Positions 1 to 9,730 are shown, counted from the stretch's first letter. The stretch is 33,193 nt of DNA from an uncultured Methylococcaceae bacterium (GCA_903945375.1 CAJAVP010000059.1:1-33193), one strand, 5' to 3'. Notes: generated from the sequence alone by a model not told the origin. A program made the numbers and translations.

Positions 1-496
1 CCAAGCCGCCTCAGACCCGACAAAGCCCGCACCAACCGCGACCTGATACGCCGATAGCCCATCAAAACCATTTACACCATTCGATCCATCACGACCCGGT
101 AACGAAGCCAACCAAGCCGCCTCAGACCCGACAAAGCCCGCACCAACCGCGACCTGATACGCCGATAGCCCATCAAAACCATTTACACCATTCGATCCAT
201 CACGACCCTTAAGCGAAGCCAACCAAGCCGCCTCAGACCCGACAAAGCCCGCACCAACCGCGACCTGATACGCCGATAGCCCATCAAAACCATTTACACC
301 ATTCGATCCATCACGACCCGGTAACGAAGCCAACCAAGCCGCCTCAGACCCGATAAACCCCGCACCAACCGCAAGCTGATACGCCGACAAGCCATCGACA
401 CCAACCGCCCCATCAGCCCCGTGCAACGAAAGCAGCCACATCGCTTCAGAACCCACAAAACCATCCGCGACCGCAACCTGAAACGCCGATAGTCCC
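1..496 (-). repeat. 111-bp tandem coding repeats in the fibre gene
   Basis: Near-identical units begin at 1, 112, 223 and 334, an exact 111-bp period (37 codons). A degenerate copy, 9 bp shorter and more diverged, lies next to them towards 496. Copies differ by only a few bases, for example cggtaacg versus cttaagcg, which changes Pro to Lys after LASL. The array is cut by the left edge exactly inside a unit. In translation the units read as a collagen-like linker, so this is coding expansion and not a CRISPR. Confidence 0.93.
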
Positions 497-735
497 GAAC
501 CCGCAGACCCCGCCGACGTCACAACCCGCCATGACTCCGATGCCACATCCCACACGACCGACACCAACGCCGCGCCATCATCCACCTGCGCATAATCGCC
601 GGCAAACGCACTGGGCCATTCCGCTTCCAAAGTCGCTAAAGAGACAAACACCCCCTTAAAATGATCGCCCGAAGCCGCCTCCAAAGCCGTCTCATCGACC
701 CACTCCTCCAACGCGGCATCATAAACAAAACTCAT
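1..735 (-). CDS. Tail fibre protein with tandem repeats, 5' part only
   Basis: The reading frame starts with an ATG at 735 that overlaps the TGA of the upstream gene (ATGA) and stays open to the left edge, so the C-terminus is missing. The first 80 or so residues form a non-repetitive, acidic and hydrophobic head (MSFVYDAALEEWVDE...), followed by a 37-residue repeat with the core pattern SAYQVAVGAGFVGSEAAWL and a Gly-Asp-Gly linker. This SAY-x(6)-GFVG-x-E-x2-WL repeat is familiar from collagen-like linkers of phage tail fibres and other surface proteins. As the last tail gene of the operon after the tip proteins, it probably encodes a receptor-contacting or side fibre. The missing C-terminal part may be the fragment entering at the right edge, but this is inference. 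Confidence 0.75.
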   Translation of the reverse strand, partial: MSFVYDAALEEWVDETALEAASGDHFKGVFVSLATLEAEWPSAFAGDYAQVDDGAALVSVVWDVASESWRVVTSAGSAGSGLSAFQVAVADGFVGSEAMWLLSLHGADGAVGVDGLSAYQLAVGAGFIGSEAAWLASLPGRDGSNGVNGFDGLSAYQVAVGAGFVGSEAAWLASLKGRDGSNGVNGFDGLSAYQVAVGAGFVGSEAAWLASLPGRDGSNGVNGFDGLSAYQVAVGAGFVGSEAAW

Positions 736-1571
736 ACCGCCACCTCAGCGAACGCCACCGAACCGCCAAAGCCGTTAAAAAACGCCTGCGACAGCGGATT
801 AAACTCCTTAAAATTAGCCAAAAAACACTGGGAAAAATCTGCCGACGACACCGCCAAAGCCCCCATCGCAGGCAGCGCCACCCACTCAGGCTTAACCCCC
901 GCAAACACCACCTCGCCGAGCAAATCCGCTCGCCGTTGCGCCTCAAACACCTTATCAAACGCTTCCTTACTTGACAGCGCCGACAGTGACACCGAAGCCT
1001 CACGCAGCGGCATTAACTTAGAACCGAATTTAAACCCCGCTGGCGACGACTGCACAGACGAACGCGACACCAACCCCAACTGCACCGCGCCATACTCCAC
1101 ACCCAACGCAGGCACCAACGCCTCCCCGACAAACACCCGACCTAATTGCACAAAACCCGAGGCAACCGGCTGAAACACCTCAATAATCACCTGATCCACG
1201 CGCACATTATCCGGCAAAAAAAACGTAAAATCCGGACGAAAAGACAGCTTCTCCGTAGCCGACAACACCGAGCCATTACGAAACGGCCACACCAACACAT
1301 CACCCGACCGCCCCAGCACCGTACTATTTAGAGACCACGATATCCGCAACTTAGCATTCCACCCGAAATTATGATTAGCCAGTAGCACGACCCCAACAAC
1401 TTGAGGCGAAGACCACTCCAACGTCAACGAAAACGCCGCCGCTGACAGCGACCTCGCCACCAACGGCAGCCACGGCGACTGCACATTAGCCAATGGCAAC
1501 GCCGTACTAAACGCAATCGACGCCGACAGCGAAGCGACATCAACAACATTATTCAAACCTAGCGCTATCAT
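732..1571 (-). CDS. Tail tip or baseplate-associated protein, function unknown
   Basis: A 279-residue protein. A start at 1607 is possible, but the ATG at 1571 overlaps the TGA of the preceding gene (ATGA) and gives a sensible N-terminus (MIALGLNNVVDVASLSAS), so I prefer it. The sequence is rich in beta-forming Ser, Ala, Val and Leu, with no membrane segment or catalytic motif visible. It lies between the tail-tip hub candidate and the fibre gene and is coupled to both by ATGA overlaps, so a structural role at the distal tail is likely. I recall similar unnamed proteins in the same position of other prophages, but cannot name a family. Confidence 0.7.
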   Translation of the reverse strand: MIALGLNNVVDVASLSASIAFSTALPLANVQSPWLPLVARSLSAAAFSLTLEWSSPQVVGVVLLANHNFGWNAKLRISWSLNSTVLGRSGDVLVWPFRNGSVLSATEKLSFRPDFTFFLPDNVRVDQVIIEVFQPVASGFVQLGRVFVGEALVPALGVEYGAVQLGLVSRSSVQSSPAGFKFGSKLMPLREASVSLSALSSKEAFDKVFEAQRRADLLGEVVFAGVKPEWVALPAMGALAVSSADFSQCFLANFKEFNPLSQAFFNGFGGSVAFAEVAV

Positions 1572-3436
1572 CCTATCGCCCTCAACGTCAACGTTTGTCG
1601 CAAACAATCCAGCGTCAAACTCACTACCACCAACGATCGCCCCGCGTCATAGCCCAAACGCGGCGACACCACCCGCACAGAATCGCCAATCGACACATCC
1701 GGCAACACCGAATAATGACAAACCAGCTCCACCACATCACGACGCACCGACAGCACCGCCAACAACCGACCCGCGACCGCCAGAGCATTCGCCCGATCCC
1801 GCAACAGCGACTCAAACACCAACGCCTCCGCCGACAAAAATTGCGCGGCAGCCGACCCACTATTGACCGACACCGACAAAAACGACACCTTAAACCGTGC
1901 TTGCCGATCTTTCGCCACACCCGTTGCAAAAGCCGACTGCACCGCCTCAAACTTATCAAACTGCACCGTCACCGACTTCAACGGCACGCCATTACTGCCC
2001 AGGCCACACGCCAACCGCGACAAACTCAACACCTGCCAATCCTCAATCACCCACACCGGCAGCCCAGGCACCGACAACAACCCCGCAAACAACACCTGAT
2101 CAACCACCCAATAAAACCCACCGACACTTTTAAGCAACCGATCTAACAAATCCCGAAACGACAGCTCCGAATTAACCCACAGCCCGACCGAACCGGCAGC
2201 ATCTAACACTGTTTTAGATGCTGAATCCAACGCCAAGCCCGCTGCTCCCGCGACTTGCTCAACAACCGCCCCCGCTTCCAGCGCATTCACCGAAAACGCA
2301 TTAACCACCAAAGTCCCCGAAGGCGGCGAAGACAATCGAATAAAGCCCTGAAAACACCCATACAACAGCGGCTTATCGCCCACCACAAACAGCGCCTCAC
2401 CCAGCGTGACCGACGCCTTCAGTGCCGACTTCAACACCACCAGCCCCGACTTAACCGACTTGACCTGATACATTGTCGCGTGACCCGAGAATTGCAGCCA
2501 ATCGTTTGCCCGAATCGACTCACTGAGCGCGACCGACACCGACCACTTGCCTTTATTCGCCGCCGCCGCCATCGTAGGCGACAACACCTGCAAATCAGCC
2601 TCCGAGCGAAAAAAATTAAGCACATTGACCGAAGCCCCCGCCAATACCGATTCCGCCAACGGCGGCGACACTGAAAACTGACCATTTGCCAAGCTCGATG
2701 ACACCGTATACACCGACACACTCGAGCCAAACGACACCTCAGACCCCTTGGGCAGCGTATCCAACGGCAGAGGAAACGTTGACACCGCCTTAACCACCGA
2801 ACTGCCCTTAACCGCCTTCAGCGTCGTCTTAAAGCGCACCAACTTAACGCCGCCGACAAACACCTCCGCAATCCGACAATCTGCCCGATCCGACACCTGA
2901 TAAATCAACAACGCCGGATTCACCAACACCGGCGCCACTGCCTTACAAAACCCAAACAGCTGAGGCTTCACCTGATCCATCACCTCCTCACCGCCCTCCA
3001 GTCCCATCGGCAGCGCATTAGAGCCAGCAAACCGCGCCAACGTAAATGGCAAAGCCAGCGCCTCCTGTCTCGCCCGTAGCGACACCACCAGCTGATCCGA
3101 CTGCTCCGCAACCTTCGCCACCGTGCCCGAAAAATAGCGCGTTAGCAGCCCCGCCGAAACAAACGACACCGACACCTCCCGACCATCCAGCGCCAAATCC
3201 GCCAAAAACGCCAGCCCGCCATCCGCATTCGCCAACACCACATCACCGACACTGGCCGCACCGAACACCGACAACAGCCCGCCGTCATTCGCTGCCACCG
3301 TCACCAAAGCCGGTGAAATAATACGCGGCTCAAAAAAATGTCCAGCGGCATCGACAAAACCAGACTCACTAAAGCGCAGCGACACCGGCGTATTGTCCGC
3401 ATCTACCGCCTTAATCGACAACAGCCATTGACTCAT
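1568..3436 (-). CDS. Putative tail tip hub protein
   Basis: A 622-residue protein directly after the tape measure, starting at ATG 3436 behind a purine-rich stretch (aggagttagggg). The N-terminal part has a pattern I associate with a common phage tail-tip family: WLLSIKAVDAD at the start, FFEPRI, ANADGGLAFLADLALDGREV, FSGTV, then ALPMGLEGGEEVMDQVKPQLFG and LIYQVSD around residues 140-190. The rest is beta-rich, ending in a segment that resembles hub proteins (SIGDSVRVVSPRLGYDAGRSLVVVS). In siphophages the slot after the tape measure is taken by distal-tail and hub proteins that form the tip and guide the tape measure. No peptidase motif is seen. Function is inferred from place and partial resemblance. 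Confidence 0.7.
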   Translation of the reverse strand: MSQWLLSIKAVDADNTPVSLRFSESGFVDAAGHFFEPRIISPALVTVAANDGGLLSVFGAASVGDVVLANADGGLAFLADLALDGREVSVSFVSAGLLTRYFSGTVAKVAEQSDQLVVSLRARQEALALPFTLARFAGSNALPMGLEGGEEVMDQVKPQLFGFCKAVAPVLVNPALLIYQVSDRADCRIAEVFVGGVKLVRFKTTLKAVKGSSVVKAVSTFPLPLDTLPKGSEVSFGSSVSVYTVSSSLANGQFSVSPPLAESVLAGASVNVLNFFRSEADLQVLSPTMAAAANKGKWSVSVALSESIRANDWLQFSGHATMYQVKSVKSGLVVLKSALKASVTLGEALFVVGDKPLLYGCFQGFIRLSSPPSGTLVVNAFSVNALEAGAVVEQVAGAAGLALDSASKTVLDAAGSVGLWVNSELSFRDLLDRLLKSVGGFYWVVDQVLFAGLLSVPGLPVWVIEDWQVLSLSRLACGLGSNGVPLKSVTVQFDKFEAVQSAFATGVAKDRQARFKVSFLSVSVNSGSAAAQFLSAEALVFESLLRDRANALAVAGRLLAVLSVRRDVVELVCHYSVLPDVSIGDSVRVVSPRLGYDAGRSLVVVSLTLDCLRQTLTLRAIG

Positions 3437-3472
3437 AACCCCTAACTCCTACTTGTAAAAGTCAACGCTCAC

Positions 3473-6400
3473 TCATACCGCCAAGCGTTGTTGCCGAGCC
3501 AAAGCTGTCAACGCATCCGCTTGAAGCTGAGCCTGCTCCAGCAACTTCTTAGCCGCAAAGCGATCCACCTCAATACTTTGCGCCTGTCCAGCCAACTGCT
3601 GACCTAATGCCGAATTTACTTTTTCCAACAACGCCACCGCCTGCGCCAATAACGCCGACTGCTGCACCACCACCGTTACTAACGGCGTGGTAGACCCTGC
3701 TCGCACCGGCACCGGCACAACAGGCGACAACACCGCAGGCAACACCCGCGCCTCAGGGGCAGACAACACCCGCTCATCCTTATGCAGCTGCGCGATATAA
3801 CCATCAAATGGAACGCGCAACAGCCCCGACTTATGATGCCCATCGATCGACACCCCCTCTTTATTCATCAGCGTTGACAAATCAAAAAAACCACTCGCTA
3901 ATGACGAAAAATCCACCGCTTTCAGCTGACTTGCTAACGACTTATCCGGCAATAAACCGGCTAAATAATCAACAGAGTTCCCTGCAAAATGACGTAACAA
4001 CTCATCAATCGAATCGCCCTGCATCGTTATTTTTCTATTAGCAAATTGATACGTCTGCGCCGCTTTACTTAATGTTAACGTGACCGCAGGCATAGGCTGT
4101 CCGATGACTTTGGATACTATTGACGCTGTTTGCGAGAAAAGATTGCGAACACGCTCAAACTGTCCGCCCGGTTTTGTCAGTATGTCTTGAACACCTGATT
4201 GATTTAAAGAATCAATTTTAAGACTGTAATCACCCAAATTCTTATTCGTCATCGGGTCAAATTGATTTTTGACTTCAAAATACTTACTCGACGTCCCTGT
4301 TAGCCCGCGCTGTGAAGCCGCCGCTTCGAGACGCCCCCCTTGTTGTGCATAACCATTTGCAGAGCCTGCGCCCTGCTTAAAGTCACGCAAATCAGCAATC
4401 GCCGAAGTAACTGCATCGACCGCCGAAACCACATCATCCACCGACGCCTTAATCAGCCCCAACTGCGTCACTTGAGTAGTCAACTGAGCCAACTGCAAAT
4501 CCGCCGTCGACTTAACCGCTTGACTCTCGCCCAACGCCTGCGCCACCGTGCCATTCACTGTCGCAAAATCAGACACATAACCCATCCCCGAGCCATTAAA
4601 CGACTGGGACGACTCTAAAAACGCCTGCGCCACCGACGACAACGACGACAACGCCGATTCCCGTTGCGCCGTCGCGCTCAGAGGATTATCCAGCACCGCC
4701 TTAATCGACAAAAACTGCGAGCGCGAAGTGTTATACACCGACTCCGGCGCTGCCGTTGACAGCGAACCCGACACCAACGACTGACGCAACGACGACAGCG
4801 ACGACACAAAACCGCTATACAGCTCAGACTGCTTAGACAGCAGTCCCTTCGCGACATCAAACTGCGATTTAACAGCATCTTGCAAACTCGACAACGCCGA
4901 ACCCGCACTGGCCGACACCGCACTAAACCCCGCCGACAACGCCAACAACTGATTCAACAAGGTTTTACCCGCCTCAGTGCTCGTATCCAGCCCTAGCACT
5001 AGCTCGCGAAAGCCCGCCGTTGACGATGGCATCACCACCTTCAACGCCGCAAACGCAAGCACCATCTCACGCAGCTTGGCATCTGCTTTTTCAGCATCCG
5101 AAAAATACTTATCATTAAACGATGCCAACGACGACGACAACACCGAAGAACCCCCTGCTTGCATAATTGACGTATCCGACACCGCCGCCTTAGACAGCCC
5201 CACCGCCGACAACGCCGTGTGCAACGTCGTTAACGACTGCTGATACGACGCTGAATCCTTCGCCAACTGAGCAAAACTATCAGACAGCGGCAACAACCGC
5301 CCTAGTAATGTTTTGCCCGACTCAGTGCTAGCGTCCAGACTTAGCACTAACTCGCGAAAGCCCGAAGTTGACGACGGCAGAGCCAAACCCAAGGACTGAA
5401 AACTCTCCGCCATGACTCGATTACGTGCTGCCAACTGCTCCGTATCCGAAAAATACTTATCATTAAACGCCTGCAAACCCGACGTTAACGCACTAAGACC
5501 ACCCGCTCCTTGCACCGTCCAAGCATCGACAGCTTGTAGGCTAATCCCCGTGCTTTGCATCAACCGCCTAACCGCCAACCAATCCTTATAACTGGACACC
5601 AAATCCGTCACCGCCCCATCAAAGCCTTGGATCATCGCCGTCAACCCCGACTGCCCCGCCACCGCCTTCAACAGCGACTGACGCACAATCTCCACACCAA
5701 TGTCGCCTTGTTTATTGACAATATCCGTAAAAGCAATCGTCGTAAGGCCAAATTGCGCCAACGTGCCCTTAGCTTGCCCGACCCCAATCACCACCCGAGC
5801 CGCCGTTTCTAGCATACCCTCGCCCAAGCGTTGATAATCGCCGACAATCTTGCCAAACACTGTTTCTGCCATCGTGTCTAAAGCAGTGGATAACACCGCA
5901 TTGACTTTTTTACTTGCATCATCCGAATTTAAACCTTGCAGCTCAATTTGCACATTAGGAAACTGATAAGAATTAATTTGAGACGTCAAATCACTACCCA
6001 GCGACACCGCCAACTCCAAAGCCACTTGCCCCGCTGATTTAAAAACCTTTGCCAACGACGCCACTAACTTTTCATCGAGAGCGGTTTCTACATTAGTTCT
6101 GCTAACCTCGCTAAAAAACAAATAATCCGTCACCGTTCTGACGGTATACGTTTGCTTGGCAGTAAATCTATTCTCATTAATATCTGTCATCGATTGGGCA
6201 GGGATACGTATACCCGCGTGTTCAATACCTGATGACGAACTACCAAATCCTAACCAGCCTAACACCGGAAAATTAGACACGACAGATTGCAAAAATGACG
6301 GCTTATTAACGCCATTCACATCAACCCCAGCGGTTAACCCATCCACACCATTCGCTCTAAAAAAAGTCGTTATCATCCCCGTCAACGCGCCCTGCAAATT

Positions 6401-9400
6401 CGCCATGCCCTGATTAATCCCATGCAGCTCAGGAAACTCTGAGGCATGAATATCCTTTAGCGTCTTACTGATATTACCGATTGACTCAGACTGCTTAGAC
6501 GAATCACCTAACACCGTCCCCGTAGAGGGCGATTCCTTCGGCGGCTCAACAGTGCCACCGCCACCGCCCGCAAAGCCCAAGCCCGCCATTACCGCGATCA
6601 TCGCCGCGACACCGGCAAAGCCCAGCCAGCCTGACTGCTCAAACATCTTAGCCGCACCCGCCGCGACACTTTTACCGGTGGCGAAAATAGACACCGCAAT
6701 TTCTTTCATCTTCATCGCCATAGACAACACCGCCAAGCCCATTTCCAGCGCATGAAACGCCCGCGCCGCTGCCGTCTTCTGACCAAACATCGACGCCGCC
6801 GCCCCCGCGACTTGTCGAGCGCCATCAATGCCTAAGAGGGCATTCTTTTTCGTTAACGACTGCTCCTCAGCGGCATATTTCAGCGTATTCGACGCTTTCG
6901 TCGCTTGATCCTTTGCCCACTGCACGGCATCCTTCTCACGATCTGCACCCTGCCACGCCGCGTTTTGTGCTTGCTTATCCCGCAAATCCGACAACGCCTC
7001 AGCATTCTCCTCCAGCGACTGACCCAACCGACCAAAAGCATTAACCAAGCTAGAAATGCCGCCCAACGCCGCATCAAACACCGTAGTAGAGACCTCACCC
7101 AAGCCTTGCATTTTCTCCTTAGATTGATCTAACGAAGCGTTATAAGCGTCTAATGAAGACCGTGTGTCATCGATCTGCTTTTGTTGCGCCGCCACCGCCT
7201 CATTCTTATCAAACTGCGCGATAATCGGTGCCGTTTGCTCTGGCGTAGTTACGCCTTGATCGGTGAGCTTAGACAGCAAATACGCCTTTTTTGATAACGT
7301 CAGTTGCAAATAACTATCGCGCAAGCTATCTAAACTGGTTTTTTGCGCGTCCTGAACCGTTTTCAACTTATCGGCATTATCTAATTCCGCAGATTTTTGC
7401 AACAACAGCAACGCCTGCGCTTCCGACAGCTTTTGTAACGCAGTATGCTGTAAATCATATTCCAACAAGCCCGCGCGATTAGTCACACCACGCAACGCCA
7501 TTTCTCGCTCTAACTGAGCCAAACGCTGCTGATAATCTTTCGTTAACGCCTCTTGCGCCTTCACTTCCTCAGACACCTCCCTGCGCGTCGCCTTAACCGC
7601 CGTCGTGATTGCCGCTTGTTTTTCCTTTTGCGCGTCTTGTAACGCGAGTAACTTCGCGTTTTCCTCGACTAACTGCGCTTGCTCCAACGGATCTTTAGAA
7701 AACTGCGTCACCGTTTTGGCATAATAATCTTGCGGCGACAAACTGACTTTCGCCTGATCGTCCTGAAGCCGCGCCAACTCCTTAGCAAACCCCGACACCT
7801 TTACCGCATTCAACTGATCGAACTGATCTTTTAACGCCACCAAACCGCGCGTATACGCCTCCAAAGGCAACAGACCGTTATTAAATGCCGTCGTAATCTC
7901 AGCCGATTTTTCTTTAAACACCTCCACCGGTGAGCGCAACGACAACAGTAAATCCAAGCGTTGTTGCTCAGATAAATTCGCTTTGTCCAACGCATTGCGA
8001 TACGCCAGCGTGCCATTCACATTCTCATCAATCGCTTGAACATTACGCTGATGCGCCGCTGTCAGCGCATCGATTGATGACCACTGACCCGACACCGCCG
8101 CATAAGCCGCCTGCGCCCAATAACTCAAAGACTCAAAGCGTTTTGCCCACGCGCCAATCCACTGCGTTGCGGCATTCGCCACCGATGAAAAACTGTTCAG
8201 CCAAGTGCCAAACTGAAAGCCCATAAAGCCCACCATCGCGACATTAAGCGCGTTCATAGGATTCAGCAACAGCCGCACACTTGCCGCCCATGATACGGTT
8301 GCACCGGTAGCGGCGGCCTCTGCTGTTGCTAACGCACTCACCGCCGCCGTTGCCGCAAGGGCAGAGCGTGACTGCTGCTCACCCAAAATCGCCAACTCCC
8401 GCAACACCGTGGCGCGTTGTTGCTCAGCAAGCGCCAAGCGTTGCGTGATCACCGTCCCTTGCGCCATTGCGCCAAACCGTTGCACATCAGCACGGGCACT
8501 CGCCACTGACGCATGACTGACCGACAACTGCACCAAAGCCGCCTCACGACTCGACACAATCGCCGCTTGAGTCGCCCGAACGTCTAACAATTGCGTCGTC
8601 GCATGACGTAAAGCCGCTTGCGTTGCAGCGGTCGCGGCTGCGGTATCAGCCTGCCGCGCTATCACCAGCGCCGCGTGCTCACTGACCAACGCCGACACCG
8701 CGCCCACCCCCTTAATCGCCAACGCTGCCACCGCCGTTTCACCGACCAACATCAACCCATTTAAAATCGGCGTTAAATGACCCGCAATGGCATCCACACC
8801 ACTCGCCAATAAACCGGTCGCGCCACTCGCCGCATTAGCCGATTGCACATACTGACCAAATGCCGTTTGGACATTAGTAAACGCCCCCGCCACAGTAACC
8901 GGCAGGCGCGCAAATTCCTCAGAAACTTTCTGATACTGCGACAACAACGCAGGCAATATCTTGTTCGTCGTCAACTCACCGCCTTCCGCCATCGCCCGCA
9001 ACTGCCCGACATTGACATTTAAGCCATCCGCCAAGGCATACACCACCCGCGAGCCATTTTCCATCACTGAATTAAACTCATCCCCACGCAACACGCCCGA
9101 CGCAAACGCTTGTGCCAATTGCGTGGTCAACGCCATTTGCTCAGATGTGGCTTTGCCCGAAATTTTGATAGACTTAGCTAGTAGATCCGTCACTGCCAAG
9201 GTAGTGCCGACTGAACCCCCCATTGACTCAATCGCCTTATTAGTGCGAGAAAAAATGGCGGCATTACCCTCTAATGCAGAATGGGAACGCAAAGAAATAG
9301 CAACCAGTGCCGCTTGTGCTTTAGAAAAATCCGCAACGCCAGTGGTTGCCAGTTTGATACGGCTTTCGATAGATTGCAGCGAATCAGCAAAATCCACCAA

Positions 9401-9628
9401 CGAGCGGCCCGTGGTCGCCAACGCCAACAGCGACAAACTGCCTGCCGCCATTTGCGCAATATCACCGACCCGTAACAGCCCAGAAGAAAAAAATGCGAGT
9501 TGCCGCGACGTAGCTTGTGTTGCCGAAGCGAGTTGATTGACACCGCGTGTCGTTTGATTAATGACCGAAACCGACCCGTCGTCATTGACACGAATCCGAA
9601 GGCCCAAAGAGAGATCATTAGCTGCCAT
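3473..9628 (-). CDS. Tail tape measure protein
   Basis: At 2,051 residues this is the largest gene. The frame extends upstream to a TTG at 9688, but the ATG at 9628 with GAGG seven bases upstream gives the usual tape-measure start (MAANDLSLGLRIRVND). Residues of about 50-240 match the conserved tape-measure N-terminal domain (ALEGNAAIFSRTNKAIESM, GVLRGDEFNSVMENG, MAEGGELTTNKILPALL). Long Ala/Gln-rich helical and coiled-coil stretches follow, then hydrophobic segments around residues 970-1030. Near 1390-1550 there is an internal duplication with FNDKYFSD and GFRELVL. The end carries FDGYIAQLHKDERVL, a frequent tape-measure C-terminal motif. It sets tail length and helps DNA ejection. The length predicts a tail of roughly 300 nm using the usual rule of about 0.15 nm per residue. 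Confidence 0.95.
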   Translation of the reverse strand: MAANDLSLGLRIRVNDDGSVSVINQTTRGVNQLASATQATSRQLAFFSSGLLRVGDIAQMAAGSLSLLALATTGRSLVDFADSLQSIESRIKLATTGVADFSKAQAALVAISLRSHSALEGNAAIFSRTNKAIESMGGSVGTTLAVTDLLAKSIKISGKATSEQMALTTQLAQAFASGVLRGDEFNSVMENGSRVVYALADGLNVNVGQLRAMAEGGELTTNKILPALLSQYQKVSEEFARLPVTVAGAFTNVQTAFGQYVQSANAASGATGLLASGVDAIAGHLTPILNGLMLVGETAVAALAIKGVGAVSALVSEHAALVIARQADTAAATAATQAALRHATTQLLDVRATQAAIVSSREAALVQLSVSHASVASARADVQRFGAMAQGTVITQRLALAEQQRATVLRELAILGEQQSRSALAATAAVSALATAEAAATGATVSWAASVRLLLNPMNALNVAMVGFMGFQFGTWLNSFSSVANAATQWIGAWAKRFESLSYWAQAAYAAVSGQWSSIDALTAAHQRNVQAIDENVNGTLAYRNALDKANLSEQQRLDLLLSLRSPVEVFKEKSAEITTAFNNGLLPLEAYTRGLVALKDQFDQLNAVKVSGFAKELARLQDDQAKVSLSPQDYYAKTVTQFSKDPLEQAQLVEENAKLLALQDAQKEKQAAITTAVKATRREVSEEVKAQEALTKDYQQRLAQLEREMALRGVTNRAGLLEYDLQHTALQKLSEAQALLLLQKSAELDNADKLKTVQDAQKTSLDSLRDSYLQLTLSKKAYLLSKLTDQGVTTPEQTAPIIAQFDKNEAVAAQQKQIDDTRSSLDAYNASLDQSKEKMQGLGEVSTTVFDAALGGISSLVNAFGRLGQSLEENAEALSDLRDKQAQNAAWQGADREKDAVQWAKDQATKASNTLKYAAEEQSLTKKNALLGIDGARQVAGAAASMFGQKTAAARAFHALEMGLAVLSMAMKMKEIAVSIFATGKSVAAGAAKMFEQSGWLGFAGVAAMIAVMAGLGFAGGGGGTVEPPKESPSTGTVLGDSSKQSESIGNISKTLKDIHASEFPELHGINQGMANLQGALTGMITTFFRANGVDGLTAGVDVNGVNKPSFLQSVVSNFPVLGWLGFGSSSSGIEHAGIRIPAQSMTDINENRFTAKQTYTVRTVTDYLFFSEVSRTNVETALDEKLVASLAKVFKSAGQVALELAVSLGSDLTSQINSYQFPNVQIELQGLNSDDASKKVNAVLSTALDTMAETVFGKIVGDYQRLGEGMLETAARVVIGVGQAKGTLAQFGLTTIAFTDIVNKQGDIGVEIVRQSLLKAVAGQSGLTAMIQGFDGAVTDLVSSYKDWLAVRRLMQSTGISLQAVDAWTVQGAGGLSALTSGLQAFNDKYFSDTEQLAARNRVMAESFQSLGLALPSSTSGFRELVLSLDASTESGKTLLGRLLPLSDSFAQLAKDSASYQQSLTTLHTALSAVGLSKAAVSDTSIMQAGGSSVLSSSLASFNDKYFSDAEKADAKLREMVLAFAALKVVMPSSTAGFRELVLGLDTSTEAGKTLLNQLLALSAGFSAVSASAGSALSSLQDAVKSQFDVAKGLLSKQSELYSGFVSSLSSLRQSLVSGSLSTAAPESVYNTSRSQFLSIKAVLDNPLSATAQRESALSSLSSVAQAFLESSQSFNGSGMGYVSDFATVNGTVAQALGESQAVKSTADLQLAQLTTQVTQLGLIKASVDDVVSAVDAVTSAIADLRDFKQGAGSANGYAQQGGRLEAAASQRGLTGTSSKYFEVKNQFDPMTNKNLGDYSLKIDSLNQSGVQDILTKPGGQFERVRNLFSQTASIVSKVIGQPMPAVTLTLSKAAQTYQFANRKITMQGDSIDELLRHFAGNSVDYLAGLLPDKSLASQLKAVDFSSLASGFFDLSTLMNKEGVSIDGHHKSGLLRVPFDGYIAQLHKDERVLSAPEARVLPAVLSPVVPVPVRAGSTTPLVTVVVQQSALLAQAVALLEKVNSALGQQLAGQAQSIEVDRFAAKKLLEQAQLQADALTALARQQRLAV
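4974..5470 (-). repeat. Internal duplication within the tape measure gene
   Basis: Two copies of a segment of about 115 codons lie about 347 bp apart. Matching stretches include tcagtgct...agcactaactcgcgaaagcc near 4974-5035 and 5321-5383, and aaaaatacttatcattaaacg near 5100 and 5450. Both encode FNDKYFSD...LPSST-GFRELVL-LD-STE-GKTLL. Such repeats are common in tape measures and may reflect length variation by duplication. Confidence 0.8.
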
Positions 9629-9695
9629 GACAAACCTCGATTTAAATAGTAGGTTAGCGAAGCCGGTCAGGAAGATAAAGCTTCCCAAGCCGCAT

Positions 9696-9715
9696 TCCCA
9701 AGCTAGAGCCTGGGA
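9696..9715. repeat. Hairpin between chaperone and tape measure genes
   Basis: The inverted repeat TCCCAAGC-taga-GCCTGGGA has one mismatch that would be a G-U pair in RNA. It sits in a 102-bp gap (9629-9730), where an upstream partial copy (cttcccaagccgc) and a small GGAAG/CTTCC stem also occur. It resembles the AAGCTxxxAGCTTGGGA palindromes that I remember as dispersed repeats in several gammaproteobacteria. No terminator-like T run follows. It may be a host repeat captured by the phage or an mRNA processing structure. Confidence 0.5.
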
Positions 9716-9730
9716 TCGAGGAGAAACCGC

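Noticed and set aside
1-496. Regular repeats that could suggest a CRISPR array
   Set aside because: The units are contiguous 111-bp copies with no unique spacers and translate as one continuous fibre protein.
661-3321. Plus-strand frames of 60-180 codons across the left tail genes
   Set aside because: They are antisense to well-supported tail genes, rich in Thr, Pro, Arg and His from the C/A-rich strand, and lack ribosome sites.
9629-9688. Upstream extension of the tape measure to TTG 9688
   Set aside because: The ATG at 9628 has a GAGG ribosome site and the usual start; the extension runs through the repeat-rich gap.
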